From IMG/VR virus record IMGVR_UViG_3300020572_000005, positions 50,199 to 114,198 of that record: 64,000 nucleotides of DNA. One strand, written 5' to 3'. Shown one piece after another: positions 19,903 through 29,612 of the stretch (positions within the stretch are counted from its first letter, which is position 1; each line of letters begins with the position of its first letter). Source of the stretch: a virus. The translations under genes were made by a program, and so were the position numbers. The notes under the pieces were generated by a model. It had not been told where the DNA came from. It saw only the letters and a program-made list of their open reading frames with translations, and searched no databases.

Positions 19903-21241
19903 ACATGAAATTTTAGACACCAAGAGTGCAAGTTTTTGTGCGGCCAAATGGTACAATGCTACCATATGGTTGGGAAGTGGACAAACTACCAGTTGCCACC
20001 ATCCACCGGCACACTCAATTGATCTGGATGCGTTGGCCGCCAATCCTTCTGCGCTACACAACACCGCAAAGAAAAAAGATGATCGGCGACTGATGTTAGC
20101 GGGCAAACGTCCCACAGGTTGTGAATACTGCTGGAAGATTGAAGACATGGGCAAAGATTCCGTATCTGACCGTGTGTACAAAAGTAAAATTTACCCTATA
20201 GAGGCCTTAAATGATGCATACCAAACCCCCCACACAGAAGATGTCAATCTTCGCACACTTGAAATTGCGTTCGACCGCACTTGCCAATTTGCTTGTTCTT
20301 ATTGTAACCCTGCTTTCAGTAGCACATGGGTTAATGACATTAAAAAGCACGGACCTTATGTCGGTCTGGTGTCAGATGGGCGTAATCACTTTACTCATGC
20401 TCATGCTAGCAGTCAACTATACCGATTTGGTGAAACAAATCCCTACGTTGAAGCGTTCTTTAAATGGTGGGAAACTGACCTACACCGAACGCTCCAAGAA
20501 CTGAGAATAACCGGTGGCGAGCCGCTGATGAGTGCTGAGACATGGAAACTGATTGATTGGTTTAAAAACAATCCAGGCAGATCAACCACTCGGTTAGCAA
20601 TCAATTCTAATCTTGGCGCAGATGTTGATGTAGATAGACTTATTGAAAGCACACGTGGCCTGGATGTAGAAATTTACACATCTATGGAGGCTGTTGGTGC
20701 TCACGCAGAATACATTCGAGATGGACTAGATTATCACGCTTGGGAAAATAATGTAACTAAACTGTTAGACAGTCACGTAGGTGCAGTACACGTAATGGCC
20801 ACTATTAATGCATTGTGCTTGACAACATTGCCAATGCTTCTGCATTATGTAGTACAACTTAAATCAAAGTATGGTCGTAAACGTGTTAACTTTACATTAA
20901 ATATACTGAGATTTCCTAGTTTTCAAAGTCCACTGGTACTGCCCCGGGCATTGCTTACACGTCATATGCTTGACTTATCTAATTTCTTAAAGCGTTGGAA
21001 AACGGTTCCAGACATACTGCACGAACACGAAATTAATCACCTACAGCGATTAATTGATTATTTAGATGTAGTAAAAACTCCGCATTCAGACGCATTTGAC
21101 ATGCCTAAGTTACACAATGACTTTAAGCAGTTTTACACACAGTATGACCAACGCCGCGGAAAAAGTTTTAAAGATACATTTAAAGACAGTTATCCAATAG
21201 ACGTAACATTATCAACATGGTATGACTCAATACAAATATAA
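19883..21241 (+). CDS. Radical SAM protein B, N-terminal twitch type
   Basis: ATG 19883 is preferred over an earlier in-frame ATG at 19784, which would overlap the previous gene by about 120 nt. The 452-residue product has C134-x3-C138-x2-C141 (TCQFACSYCNPAFSS) and ITGGEPLM. Its N-terminal cysteines C19 (FCAAKW), C38 (SCHHPP), C80 and C83 (CEYCW) match protein A closely, including the SDR block that follows. A and B are probably duplicates. It overlaps the next gene by 20 nt. The substrate is unknown. Confidence 0.8.
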   Translation: MNDLDFKHEILDTKSASFCAAKWYNATIWLGSGQTTSCHHPPAHSIDLDALAANPSALHNTAKKKDDRRLMLAGKRPTGCEYCWKIEDMGKDSVSDRVYKSKIYPIEALNDAYQTPHTEDVNLRTLEIAFDRTCQFACSYCNPAFSSTWVNDIKKHGPYVGLVSDGRNHFTHAHASSQLYRFGETNPYVEAFFKWWETDLHRTLQELRITGGEPLMSAETWKLIDWFKNNPGRSTTRLAINSNLGADVDVDRLIESTRGLDVEIYTSMEAVGAHAEYIRDGLDYHAWENNVTKLLDSHVGAVHVMATINALCLTTLPMLLHYVVQLKSKYGRKRVNFTLNILRFPSFQSPLVLPRALLTRHMLDLSNFLKRWKTVPDILHEHEINHLQRLIDYLDVVKTPHSDAFDMPKLHNDFKQFYTQYDQRRGKSFKDTFKDSYPIDVTLSTWYDSIQI

Positions 21242-22505
21242 TTCAACAGACCTGGTACGTCCAACAGAACTTTCGGAACGTGAAGAATTTTTATTAAAAG
21301 ATTCCAAAACATTCTGCATCTACCCTTGGATACACTTACACGCATATCCCACAGGCGAAGCATATCCTTGCTGTCATGCTGAAATGGGTGTGGGCCAAAT
21401 TGGCAACTGCAGATCAAACACACTGGCAGAAATATGGAACAGTCCAGAACAAAAACAACTCAGAGTTGACATGCTGTCAGAAACCCCCAACCCGGCCTGT
21501 GGTCGTTGCTACGAACAGGAAGAGTCGGGATTTTTCAGTGGCCGCAAAAGTGCCAACAAGCACCACGGGCATCATATCAATCGAGTAGGTAATACCAATG
21601 CTGCCGGGCAGGTTGATCAATTTGAAATGACCTATTGGGATCTGCGATTTAGTAATCTTTGCAATTTAAGTTGCCGTAGTTGTGGGCATATCTTTAGTAG
21701 CAGTTGGTATAAAGATCAATCCGAGTTGGCCGGGCCTGCTTGGGCCAGTCAAAACAAACCTCTTAACTATGCTGGTCGTTATGCCACTGACTTGTGGGAA
21801 CAACTGATCGAGCATATTGATCACGTGGAGCAGATTTACTTTGCCGGCGGCGAGCCCCTGATGATGGAAGAGCACTACCTGATTCTAGAAGAACTAGAAC
21901 GTCGTGGTCGCTTTGATGTTAGACTAATATACAATACTAACTTTACACAAACACGACTTAAAGACCGTACAGTATTTGATTACTGGCGCAAGTTTGACAG
22001 TGTAGCAGTTGGGGCAAGCCTTGATGCGTCTGGTCCACGCGGTGAGTACATACGCAAAGGCACAGACTGGGCTGTGGTAGAATCAAATCGCAGACAAATG
22101 ATGGAAATATGCCCCAGAGTAGACTTTTACATCAGTCCCACACTTAGTATTATGAACGCATTACATCTTCCAGACTTTCATAGAGACTGGGTAGAGAAAG
22201 GTATGTTAACGCCTCAAGACCTTAATGTAAACATACTGCAAGACCCTGCATATTTAAGAATTGATATTGCGCCCAGCGAATACAAACAACGAATACAGTC
22301 TAAATATGAACAGCATTTAGAATGGTTACGACCGTTGGATCAACTGAATCGTGCCACTGTGGGATTTGAAAGCGCCATTACATTTATGAACAGCACTGAC
22401 AACACACAGCTACTTGACACTTTTTGGCGTAAGACGCACGAGCTTGACAGCATTAGACGAGAACATGTACTTGATGTGTTACCAGAATTAAGAGCAATTA
22501 AATGA
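21222..22505 (+). CDS. Radical SAM protein C, CxxPW twitch subtype
   Basis: This 427-residue protein represents a second subfamily. Its N-terminal cluster is FCIYPWIHLHAYPTGEAYPCC (C32, C50, C51) plus CGRC (C93, C96), followed by the SAM motif C147-x3-C151-x2-C154 (LCNLSCRSCG) and AGGEPLM. The pattern C-x3-W..L...P.G...PCC is a hallmark of twitch-domain radical SAM proteins. The N-terminal half also carries the LAEIWNSPEQKQLR segment typical of SPASM-like auxiliary domains. The stop overlaps the following gene by 4 nt. It could modify a peptide or a sugar; context favours the modification island but does not settle it. Confidence 0.8.
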   Translation: MTQYKYNSTDLVRPTELSEREEFLLKDSKTFCIYPWIHLHAYPTGEAYPCCHAEMGVGQIGNCRSNTLAEIWNSPEQKQLRVDMLSETPNPACGRCYEQEESGFFSGRKSANKHHGHHINRVGNTNAAGQVDQFEMTYWDLRFSNLCNLSCRSCGHIFSSSWYKDQSELAGPAWASQNKPLNYAGRYATDLWEQLIEHIDHVEQIYFAGGEPLMMEEHYLILEELERRGRFDVRLIYNTNFTQTRLKDRTVFDYWRKFDSVAVGASLDASGPRGEYIRKGTDWAVVESNRRQMMEICPRVDFYISPTLSIMNALHLPDFHRDWVEKGMLTPQDLNVNILQDPAYLRIDIAPSEYKQRIQSKYEQHLEWLRPLDQLNRATVGFESAITFMNSTDNTQLLDTFWRKTHELDSIRREHVLDVLPELRAIK

Positions 22506-23896
22506 GTACATGGAACGAATTTTACAATCAGATACGTGATCCGTTGTGGCCCGATTGTGAAAATGAATACGAGTTTAAATCTCTTCCAGAAAACATACAA
22601 AAAGAGTGCATTGAAATTTTTGGATATGCGCCAGGCTCTTTTAAAAATAAATCTAAATTACTTAATAAGAAATTTCCTATTGTAACTGATACCGCATGTC
22701 AACTTAAATGGACGTGGAGTACTATATTTCTATCCACTGGCAAAACTGCCAGTTGTCACAGAACAAACCATCATAAATTTAACACAGATACGTTTGAATT
22801 TCACAATACACCGAGCAAATTAGATGATCGTACTAACATGCTCAACGGGGAATGGCCCAACATTGGATGTGACTATTGTAAAAACATCGAAAAAGCAGGC
22901 GGACAAAGTGATAGGATTACCAACTTGGATTTTCCTGGGATTCATGCGCCACCAGAATTAGACCAAGACCCAACAGCAATTCATGTCACTCCGAGAATAC
23001 TTGAAGTTTATTTTGATAATACATGCAATTTAAAATGTCTTTATTGTGGCCCACATTTCAGTAGCTTGTGGGATGCAGAAAATATTAAATTTGGAGATGC
23101 TGCATTTCTTAAAGATGCAAACTTGGAACACAACAAGAAAAAGTTATTTGAATGGTTAAAAATCAACGGTCACAATCTTTCAGTATTTAATATACTAGGC
23201 GGTGAACCACTTTATCAAGAAGAATTAGAACAATGCTTGACATTATTTGAACAACATCCATCGCCTGAATTAAAAATACAAATTTTTACCAATTTAAATA
23301 TTAAACTGTCACGTTTGCAAAAAATTATTGATCGCATTAAACAATTAATTGATAATAACTGTATTAGAGAATTTGAAATTACTGCCAGTCTTGACTGCTG
23401 GGGACCGCAACAAGAGTATGTTAGGTATCCGTTAGATCTTCAGGAATGGGAAAAAAACTTTGAATACTTACTAAGTAACTCCTGGATAAATTTAATTGTA
23501 AGTTCCACTGTTACTCCTCTAACTATTAAAACACTTCCAGATTTATTGATAAAAATTGCCCAATGGAATAAAGTCAGAACAGTATATCATTATCAAAATT
23601 CAGTCAACGACCCAGGCTATATGTTTATTGATATATTTGGAGATATATTTAAAGATGATTTTGATCAAATAATTAAATTAAAACCAGCAAACACACCGGA
23701 AGAAATATCTAGTAGAGATTACCTAATAGGCATAGCAAAACAAAGTCAGTCGGTTGCTCCTGACGTTTTTAAAATTGGTCAATTGTTTAATTTTTTAAAT
23801 AAAATGGATCTACGAAGAAATACCAGTTGGAAGTTTACATTTCCTTGGTTAATTGATGAATTTAAAAAATATGACCTACACACAGAAAGCAATTGA
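22502..23896 (+). CDS. Radical SAM protein D, KW-type twitch
   Basis: A 464-residue protein with C175-x3-C179-x2-C182 (TCNLKCLYCGPHFSS) and ILGGEPLY. The auxiliary cysteines C66 (ACQLKW), C85 (SCHRT), C123 and C126 (CDYC) match proteins A, B and G. It is closest to G (shared KW(T/A)WST, SCHRT and RILEVYF/TILEVYF). An N-terminal extension of about 60 residues ahead of the first cysteine is unique to D. Base composition is noticeably A/T-richer than its neighbours in the second half. It overlaps C by 4 nt and abuts the SGNH gene without a gap. The substrate is unknown. Confidence 0.8.
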   Translation: MSTWNEFYNQIRDPLWPDCENEYEFKSLPENIQKECIEIFGYAPGSFKNKSKLLNKKFPIVTDTACQLKWTWSTIFLSTGKTASCHRTNHHKFNTDTFEFHNTPSKLDDRTNMLNGEWPNIGCDYCKNIEKAGGQSDRITNLDFPGIHAPPELDQDPTAIHVTPRILEVYFDNTCNLKCLYCGPHFSSLWDAENIKFGDAAFLKDANLEHNKKKLFEWLKINGHNLSVFNILGGEPLYQEELEQCLTLFEQHPSPELKIQIFTNLNIKLSRLQKIIDRIKQLIDNNCIREFEITASLDCWGPQQEYVRYPLDLQEWEKNFEYLLSNSWINLIVSSTVTPLTIKTLPDLLIKIAQWNKVRTVYHYQNSVNDPGYMFIDIFGDIFKDDFDQIIKLKPANTPEEISSRDYLIGIAKQSQSVAPDVFKIGQLFNFLNKMDLRRNTSWKFTFPWLIDEFKKYDLHTESN

Positions 23897-24478
23897 ATGA
23901 AGGGACTAGCATTAGGATGTAGTCACACTGCAGGAGTAGGAGTATCGGCAACAGAATGTTATGTTTCTTTGTTGTCGACGCATTATAACTGCGAGATTAT
24001 TAATACTGCTGTGCCAGGCGGAAATGCAGAAAACTGTTTAAAACACCTAGTAGCACAGTTACGTGCAAGAACTCCAGATTTTGTAATAGCACAATGGCCA
24101 AATCCCATTAGACGAACACTTTGGATTAATAACAAACCTCAGTGTGAAACTATACAAAGTTCTAGTACTACGTTTCATTTGTTGTTAAAGTCAGGAATTG
24201 ACAATTTTATTCAGCCTTGGTTGCAGTGTATTATTACTGCAGATACTTTATGTAAGTTTGCCAGAATTAAAATTGTGCATATTATGCTAGAAGATTTAGA
24301 TTCTAAATATGTTGATGTTCTACATAACAATGATATAACATTACATAGAGATTTAAAAAAACCTGGGCAAACATGGTTATTTGATTCAGCCGGGTCAGAC
24401 AACCTACATCACTCACCACGTTGTCACGCCCAATGGGCAGAACGATTAATTGGACTATTAAATGAACATACCACATGA
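23897..24478 (+). CDS. SGNH-like hydrolase (2)
   Basis: The N-terminus LALGCSHTAG matches SGNH block I with Ser in GCSHT, VPGGNAEN fits the Gly/Asn block, and the C-terminal HHSPRCHAQWAERL supplies candidate His residues in a D/N-x2-HHSP arrangement. The 193-residue product has no signal peptide. It is one of three SGNH-type proteins here (with 16822-17397 and 62393-63154). A role in removing or adding acyl groups on the modified glycan is inferred from context. It begins immediately after radical SAM gene D and overlaps E by 17 nt. Confidence 0.6.
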   Translation: MKGLALGCSHTAGVGVSATECYVSLLSTHYNCEIINTAVPGGNAENCLKHLVAQLRARTPDFVIAQWPNPIRRTLWINNKPQCETIQSSSTTFHLLLKSGIDNFIQPWLQCIITADTLCKFARIKIVHIMLEDLDSKYVDVLHNNDITLHRDLKKPGQTWLFDSAGSDNLHHSPRCHAQWAERLIGLLNEHTT

Positions 24479-25682
24479 CACTTTTTGCGTGTTGCCTTGG
24501 ATCTCACTGGAGGCCAGTCCTGTTGGGACTGTACGTCCTTGCTGTCTGGCCATGGACGAAATCACTGACAGCAACGGAGACAAATATAAACTAGCAACAA
24601 CTGGATTGGGCGAAATACAAAATAGCCGAGCAATGAAAACTCTGCGAGAAGACTTTCTTGCTGGTAAAAAACCGCAGAACTGCCGTCGTTGCTGGAATGA
24701 AGAACGTGCCGGTCGTACCAGCAAACGTATGCACACACTGGACAGACTCAAGCACATGATCGATCGTGATGTTGATTGGACCCAGGATGCAATGCCATTG
24801 ATGTTCCTGGATCTTAAACTAGGCAACATTTGTAATTTAAAATGTCGTATTTGCGGCTCGTGGAGTAGTAGTCAGTTTGCCGCAGAAGAAATCAAATACA
24901 ATCGTGCTGAAGATACTCGTGGTAGCTTTGCGTATCAGATGCTTCGAGACGGCGCCTGGCCCAGAGAAAGTGTAGAGTTTTGGACGGACCTGGACCAACA
25001 CTTGGACAACATACGCTACATTGAGTTCACCGGTGGCGAGCCTTTTATGATTCAAGAGCATTTTCAACTGCTACAAAAATTAGTAGACACTGGCCGTGCA
25101 GCACAAGTTGAAATACACTACAACACCAATGGTACACAGTATCCAGAAGAAGGCGAAGCCATCTGGAAACACTTCAAGAATGTTGAAATTGCCATCAGCA
25201 TCGACGATGTAGCAGAACGGTTTGAATACCAGCGTACCAATGCTGTGTGGTACGAAGTGGTTGAGAATGTAGAGCGTTTTCGCCAACTACGCAGTCGTAA
25301 CAGTAACATCACATTACAGGCCTGTTGCACTATCAACGTGTTCAATGTGTACTATCTTGAAACTGTGGCCAATTGGTTAATACAACAGGGATTTGATTTT
25401 ATCTACTGGAACATGATGCACGATGCCTATTACTTTAGTATTAGTACATTGCCAGAATCAGCCAAAGCAGAAATCACTACAAAACTAACCTCTGCAACTG
25501 TTCCGCCTAAGATACTTAAAGAGTTTGTCAGTGCGGCCGAGTTTATGAATCGTGGCAACAGTCTAGATGGACATTTGTTACGTATGAATCTACGTGACCT
25601 TGACCATAAGAGAAAGCAAAACTTAGCACAAGTGGCACCAGAGTTTGCGGCATTGATCGACTATGACTACAACAAAACCTGA
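24462..25682 (+). CDS. Radical SAM protein E, CxxPW twitch subtype
   Basis: A 406-residue protein of the same subtype as C: FCVLPWISLEASPVGTVRPC (C9, C27, C28), then NCRRCW (C74, C77), then the SAM motif C124-x3-C128-x2-C131 (ICNLKCRICGSWSSS) and TGGEPFM. The C-terminal half has the usual partial-barrel strand pattern (EIHYNTNGTQ, NVEIAISIDD). It overlaps the SGNH gene by 17 nt and F by 20 nt. No peptide-binding RRE-like domain is evident by eye. The substrate is unknown. Confidence 0.8.
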   Translation: MNIPHDTFCVLPWISLEASPVGTVRPCCLAMDEITDSNGDKYKLATTGLGEIQNSRAMKTLREDFLAGKKPQNCRRCWNEERAGRTSKRMHTLDRLKHMIDRDVDWTQDAMPLMFLDLKLGNICNLKCRICGSWSSSQFAAEEIKYNRAEDTRGSFAYQMLRDGAWPRESVEFWTDLDQHLDNIRYIEFTGGEPFMIQEHFQLLQKLVDTGRAAQVEIHYNTNGTQYPEEGEAIWKHFKNVEIAISIDDVAERFEYQRTNAVWYEVVENVERFRQLRSRNSNITLQACCTINVFNVYYLETVANWLIQQGFDFIYWNMMHDAYYFSISTLPESAKAEITTKLTSATVPPKILKEFVSAAEFMNRGNSLDGHLLRMNLRDLDHKRKQNLAQVAPEFAALIDYDYNKT

Positions 25683-26961
25683 CATACTGTGCATGGCGCC
25701 ATGGACACACACGTATCTAAGTCCACAAACAGAACGGCGTATGTGTTGTGCGTCGAGAGAACCTGCGCAGAGTTTTGAACAGTACATCGACACCGGTGCT
25801 GGAACAGGACGTTACACTCCTATTACTTTGGATCAACACTGGAACGGTGAGCACATGCGATCAGTGCGACGTCGCATGATGTCTGGCGAAACATTGCCCG
25901 AATGCGATGTATGCAATAGCAAATTGCTAAACACCGACGTTTATCGTAGTTATTTTTGGCATTTGTTCCGACACAAGTATGACGATGTTGTTGCTTCAAC
26001 AGATGACACCGGGTATACCACAATGAAACCTGTAAGCTGGGACTATCGTTTTAGTAATCTTTGTAACTTTAAATGCAGAACCTGTGGTGATATGCTATCC
26101 AGTGCCTGGGAAACAGAACAAAAAACACATGACATGATCAACTGGCACAATCCTAAAAACAATTGGATGCGATCAGATGTACGTCAAGAAATAACTAAGT
26201 TTCAGGATAAACAAATTGAGGCAGAATTTGCCGACGCAGTTGAACAACATCGTGTAGAAGAAGTATACTGGGTAGGCGGCGAACCATTGATGTATGAACA
26301 GCACTGGCGCTACATGAAAAGAATAGTAGAACTTGGAGATGGAGAAAGAGTATATGCTAGGTACAACACCAATCTTAGTCGCATTGAGTATCGTGGCATT
26401 AATTTATATCGTGATATTTTATCTAATATACGCGACTGGCAGATTTGCGCTTCCTTGGACGGAACAGAAGATATCGGAGAATACATACGTACAGGTTTGG
26501 AGTATGTATCCTTTTTAAATAATTTTGAGCAAGGACTAGCTTATCAAAAGAACCGAAGACAAATGCGTCTAGACTTTACACTAACACTGCCCGGAATGTT
26601 TGAGATTATCAAAATGGAAAAGTTAGCGCAAAAGTATAATGTAGAGTTGCTGGCCAAAGTGATATTCAGTTTCGGTCCTGATATTGTTATGAGTCCATTA
26701 TCATTGCCACGTGATTTACTAGAACCCTGGATTGACGAGTTATTGCCGCAATGTCACACACAAGTAATGCGAAACATGCTTGCTCAATTGCGCACTCGCC
26801 CTACGTTTGCTGAACAATGGCCAGATCAATATGCCGCAGGCATTGCAAAAGGCAAAGCTCGTGTGTTAAAATTAGAACAGATACGTACACAACCAGTCAC
26901 AATGACAGACATACTGAGCACCCGGCCTGATGTATTAACGTGGTGGATGAATATACAATGA
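25663..26961 (+). CDS. Radical SAM protein F, CxxPW twitch subtype
   Basis: The 432-residue product has LCMAPWTHTYLSP with C10, C28 and C29, then CDVC (C81, C84), the SAM motif C134-x3-C138-x2-C141 (LCNFKCRTCGDMLSS) and VGGEPLM. It shares RFSNLCN with C, so C and F are likely duplicates that diverged. The stop overlaps the next start (ATGA at 26958-26961). Its position beside the conserved 26958-28001 gene recurs as a coupled unit. Function beyond radical chemistry is not known. Confidence 0.8.
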   Translation: MTTTKPDILCMAPWTHTYLSPQTERRMCCASREPAQSFEQYIDTGAGTGRYTPITLDQHWNGEHMRSVRRRMMSGETLPECDVCNSKLLNTDVYRSYFWHLFRHKYDDVVASTDDTGYTTMKPVSWDYRFSNLCNFKCRTCGDMLSSAWETEQKTHDMINWHNPKNNWMRSDVRQEITKFQDKQIEAEFADAVEQHRVEEVYWVGGEPLMYEQHWRYMKRIVELGDGERVYARYNTNLSRIEYRGINLYRDILSNIRDWQICASLDGTEDIGEYIRTGLEYVSFLNNFEQGLAYQKNRRQMRLDFTLTLPGMFEIIKMEKLAQKYNVELLAKVIFSFGPDIVMSPLSLPRDLLEPWIDELLPQCHTQVMRNMLAQLRTRPTFAEQWPDQYAAGIAKGKARVLKLEQIRTQPVTMTDILSTRPDVLTWWMNIQ

Positions 26962-28001
26962 TAGATCAAATTGAAATTACTTTAAAAGGCAATGACAACA
27001 GCACTACGACAGTGTGGATTGATGTTGCAGATAACAGCTTGAGTCACAAATGGCTTGCCGCATTAAATACCCTAATCCGTAACAATTATCATTTGGAAAA
27101 GAATTACTGTTTTTTTGGATTTGTGCAAAGTCAACGCAACGCAGAATACTTAACCGAACAAATGAACAGTAGTATTGCTGCCATTAATGCTGCCAACATT
27201 GGATATCATATTGACGATTATTTTTCAACTGCTAATACTATTGCGCCCGATGTAAAGTTAATACATGATAAGTTAAACTATCTACATCGTTACTTTGAAG
27301 ATTTGCAAGGTATATCGGGTGCAATGAGTCCTTTTTATACCAAAGCAGATCCCGTGACACGATGGCATATAAGACAATTAAATTTGTTATGTCATGAATA
27401 CGAAAGTCTTGTTCTCAGTATGCGCAAAGTACTTTATACACCTGAATGGCAACGACCTAGTCAACTCATGTGTTGGTTACACGCACCGCGATTTGTGTTA
27501 GATGAACAAGATTATGAACTGTTTGGAGTTGAAACAATCAATAGGCCACTGGGTGGAGTTTTTGTAGGCGTAAATAAAGCTGTAGGCAAACACCATTGGG
27601 AAGTGTTCAATGATGAAGGACGAGACAGCCGTGTAGGAGAGTTAATAACTACAACGCTAAAACCACAAACAGAAGCCGCCGGCGACTTTGACATTGAATG
27701 GGCCAACAATCCTGGCACATTTCCGTGGCAGCAAAAAACCTTGACAGATTTTAGAGTATGGTTAACAAACAACGGGTTTGATCCAGAAGATAAAAGTCTA
27801 ACCATTGGACATCCGCAGGTGGCACAGGTAGATTTAATCCGTAGTTTTGGAACAGATAACTATGTAGATATATGGAACACCTTAGGAAGTCATCTTAACG
27901 TGCATAAAATACGCACCAGTGATGCAACAGCTACATACAGTTATAATTGGACAGATGCAGATTATGCAGATCAACAAATTAAAATAATACAAGGGACATG
28001 A
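26958..28001 (+). CDS. Conserved hypothetical protein coupled to radical SAM genes, 347 aa
   Basis: ATG 26958 overlaps the preceding TGA by 4 nt and is preferred to 26940. The protein begins IDQIEITLKGNDNSTTTVWID and contains a helical, histidine- and tyrosine-rich middle (KLNYLHRYFEDLQGI, WHIRQLNLLCHEYESL), then LGGVFVGVNKAVGKHHWEVF. Possible metal ligands (several His, Asp and Glu) are visible but no known motif. Its location between radical SAM F and a carbamoyltransferase suggests a role in the same modification process. I do not recognise the family. Confidence 0.6.
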   Translation: MIDQIEITLKGNDNSTTTVWIDVADNSLSHKWLAALNTLIRNNYHLEKNYCFFGFVQSQRNAEYLTEQMNSSIAAINAANIGYHIDDYFSTANTIAPDVKLIHDKLNYLHRYFEDLQGISGAMSPFYTKADPVTRWHIRQLNLLCHEYESLVLSMRKVLYTPEWQRPSQLMCWLHAPRFVLDEQDYELFGVETINRPLGGVFVGVNKAVGKHHWEVFNDEGRDSRVGELITTTLKPQTEAAGDFDIEWANNPGTFPWQQKTLTDFRVWLTNNGFDPEDKSLTIGHPQVAQVDLIRSFGTDNYVDIWNTLGSHLNVHKIRTSDATATYSYNWTDADYADQQIKIIQGT

Positions 28002-28002
28002 T

Positions 28003-28104
28003 ATGAACTGGATTAAAAATTTATACAATCGTATTCGTTTAGAAATACGCTATCGTAAAAAACTAAAAGAACTACGTAAACGAGATCCTTTTATCTACAA
28101 ATGA
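28003..28104 (+). CDS. 33-residue basic peptide before the carbamoyltransferase
   Basis: The ATG at 28003 follows the previous stop by 1 nt and the TGA overlaps the carbamoyltransferase ATG (ATGA at 28101). The product begins MNWIKNLYNRIRLEIRYRKK and ends KRDPFIYK: one strongly basic amphipathic helix. I recall comparable small basic ORFs in marine phages, but cannot check this here. It could bind nucleic acid or a membrane, or be a partner or substrate of neighbouring enzymes. Function unknown. Confidence 0.6.
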   Translation: MNWIKNLYNRIRLEIRYRKKLKELRKRDPFIYK

Positions 28105-29612
28105 AGTTGAAAACATATTTGGGTGTCAGTGCCGGGTTTCACGATGCCGCTGTGAGTGTAATTCAGTCTGACGGCAGTGTACTTTTTGCCGGGCATGCAG
28201 AACGCTACAGCAAAAACAAAAACGATGCACATCTAAATGATTCGATCATTGCAGAAGCAATGTCATACGCAACTCCGGATGTGATTGCATACTATGAACG
28301 TCCGTGGGTCAAAAAACTACAACAACTATATTCGGGACAATATGAGGAAGCCTTTGATTTTGGGAATTTTACTTTGGATCAGTATTTGCATAAACATCTA
28401 TCTGATACTGTTCATCGGCAGCAACTACTACGATGCCCTAGAAAATATATGTCCCATCATCATAGTCACGCCGCCGCAGGATTCCAATCCAGCCCCTATA
28501 ACAGGGCCACAGTGGTTGTAATTGATGCCATTGGTGAATTAGACACCGTAACTATCTGGGGAGCAGAATATGATCGATCAGGCATGGCAACGTATAAAAA
28601 ACTTTGGACACAGCGTTACCCACATTCAATTGGATTGTTCTACTCTGCGGCTACTGGCAGCGTTGGCCTACGCCCACTAGACGAAGAATATATCTTGATG
28701 GGTATGGCCGCATATGGCAATGCTAGTCACGCTGTTAAAATGCAAGCATTGGTAGAAGATGTAGACACCATACGCTTTTGTGAAAATCTACACACAGGAA
28801 TAGACAGTCAATACCTGCAAGATTTAACTGAGTTTGATATTGCCGCAGGTGCACAAGCCATTGCGGAACAATTGATCAACAGCGTGATGCGCAGAGCCAG
28901 AGACTTTGGCTGGAGCAACAACTTGGTCTACATGGGCGGTGTTGCTCTCAACTGTAGTGCTAACCGCAACCTAGGAGAATACTTTGATAATATTTGGATT
29001 ATGCCTTGTCCTGGTGACGCTGGCAGTAGTTTGGGCGCGGCAGCACTTGCATACGGAAAACAGATACATTGGAAAAACGCCTATTTGGGTTGTGTTATTC
29101 CGGGTGCTTATCCTGTTGCTGATATTGTATCTTGCTTACTAAGCGATAAAATTGTTGGTGTTGCTAGTGGTCGTGCTGAGTTTGGCCCTAGGGCTCTCGG
29201 CAATAGGAGTTTATTAGCAGACCCGCGTGGTGCAGACATAAAGGATCGTGTAAATGATATTAAAAGACGACAGCAATTCAGACCATTTGCGCCGGTTATT
29301 TTGGAGGAGCATGTTGATATGTATTTTGATATGCCTCATGGCTTCCATAACAGTAGGTATATGCAAGTCATCGCTCGCTGTAGGCATCCTCACATATTTC
29401 CTGCTATCGTTCATAGGGACGGCACTAGTAGGGTACAGACTGTTCCTAAGGATGGCTCCGGAATAAGACAACTGCTAGAAGAATGGTACAAGGCAACAGG
29501 TTGTCCTATGTTGCTTAACACAAGTCTTAACATACGTGGCGAACCCATGGTAAATGATCGTGCAGACGCAGATAGATTTGAACAATTATACGGAGTAAAA
29601 GTCTGCTCATGA
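28101..29612 (+). CDS. Carbamoyltransferase, NodU/CmcH family
   Basis: A 503-residue protein with both halves of the family. The N-terminal Kae1/TsaD-like part has YLGVSAGFHDAAVSVI near residues 6-21 and the metal-binding HHHSHAAAGF at about 115-124. The C-terminal part contains EFGPRALGNRSLLADPR, RPFAPVI and LLNTSLNIRGEPMV. These enzymes transfer a carbamoyl group from carbamoyl phosphate, through carbamoyl-adenylate, to a sugar or antibiotic hydroxyl. Length is slightly short compared with usual members (about 550-600). It lies in the operon between a 33-residue peptide and radical SAM G, overlapping both by 4 nt. A glycan hydroxyl is the likely acceptor. Confidence 0.9.
   Translation: MKLKTYLGVSAGFHDAAVSVIQSDGSVLFAGHAERYSKNKNDAHLNDSIIAEAMSYATPDVIAYYERPWVKKLQQLYSGQYEEAFDFGNFTLDQYLHKHLSDTVHRQQLLRCPRKYMSHHHSHAAAGFQSSPYNRATVVVIDAIGELDTVTIWGAEYDRSGMATYKKLWTQRYPHSIGLFYSAATGSVGLRPLDEEYILMGMAAYGNASHAVKMQALVEDVDTIRFCENLHTGIDSQYLQDLTEFDIAAGAQAIAEQLINSVMRRARDFGWSNNLVYMGGVALNCSANRNLGEYFDNIWIMPCPGDAGSSLGAAALAYGKQIHWKNAYLGCVIPGAYPVADIVSCLLSDKIVGVASGRAEFGPRALGNRSLLADPRGADIKDRVNDIKRRQQFRPFAPVILEEHVDMYFDMPHGFHNSRYMQVIARCRHPHIFPAIVHRDGTSRVQTVPKDGSGIRQLLEEWYKATGCPMLLNTSLNIRGEPMVNDRADADRFEQLYGVKVCS

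Noticed and set aside
28285-28521. 78-codon plus-strand frame with a hydrophobic segment inside the carbamoyltransferase
   Set aside because: The hydrophobic look arises from frame shift of the conserved enzyme sequence; no ribosome site and full overlap.
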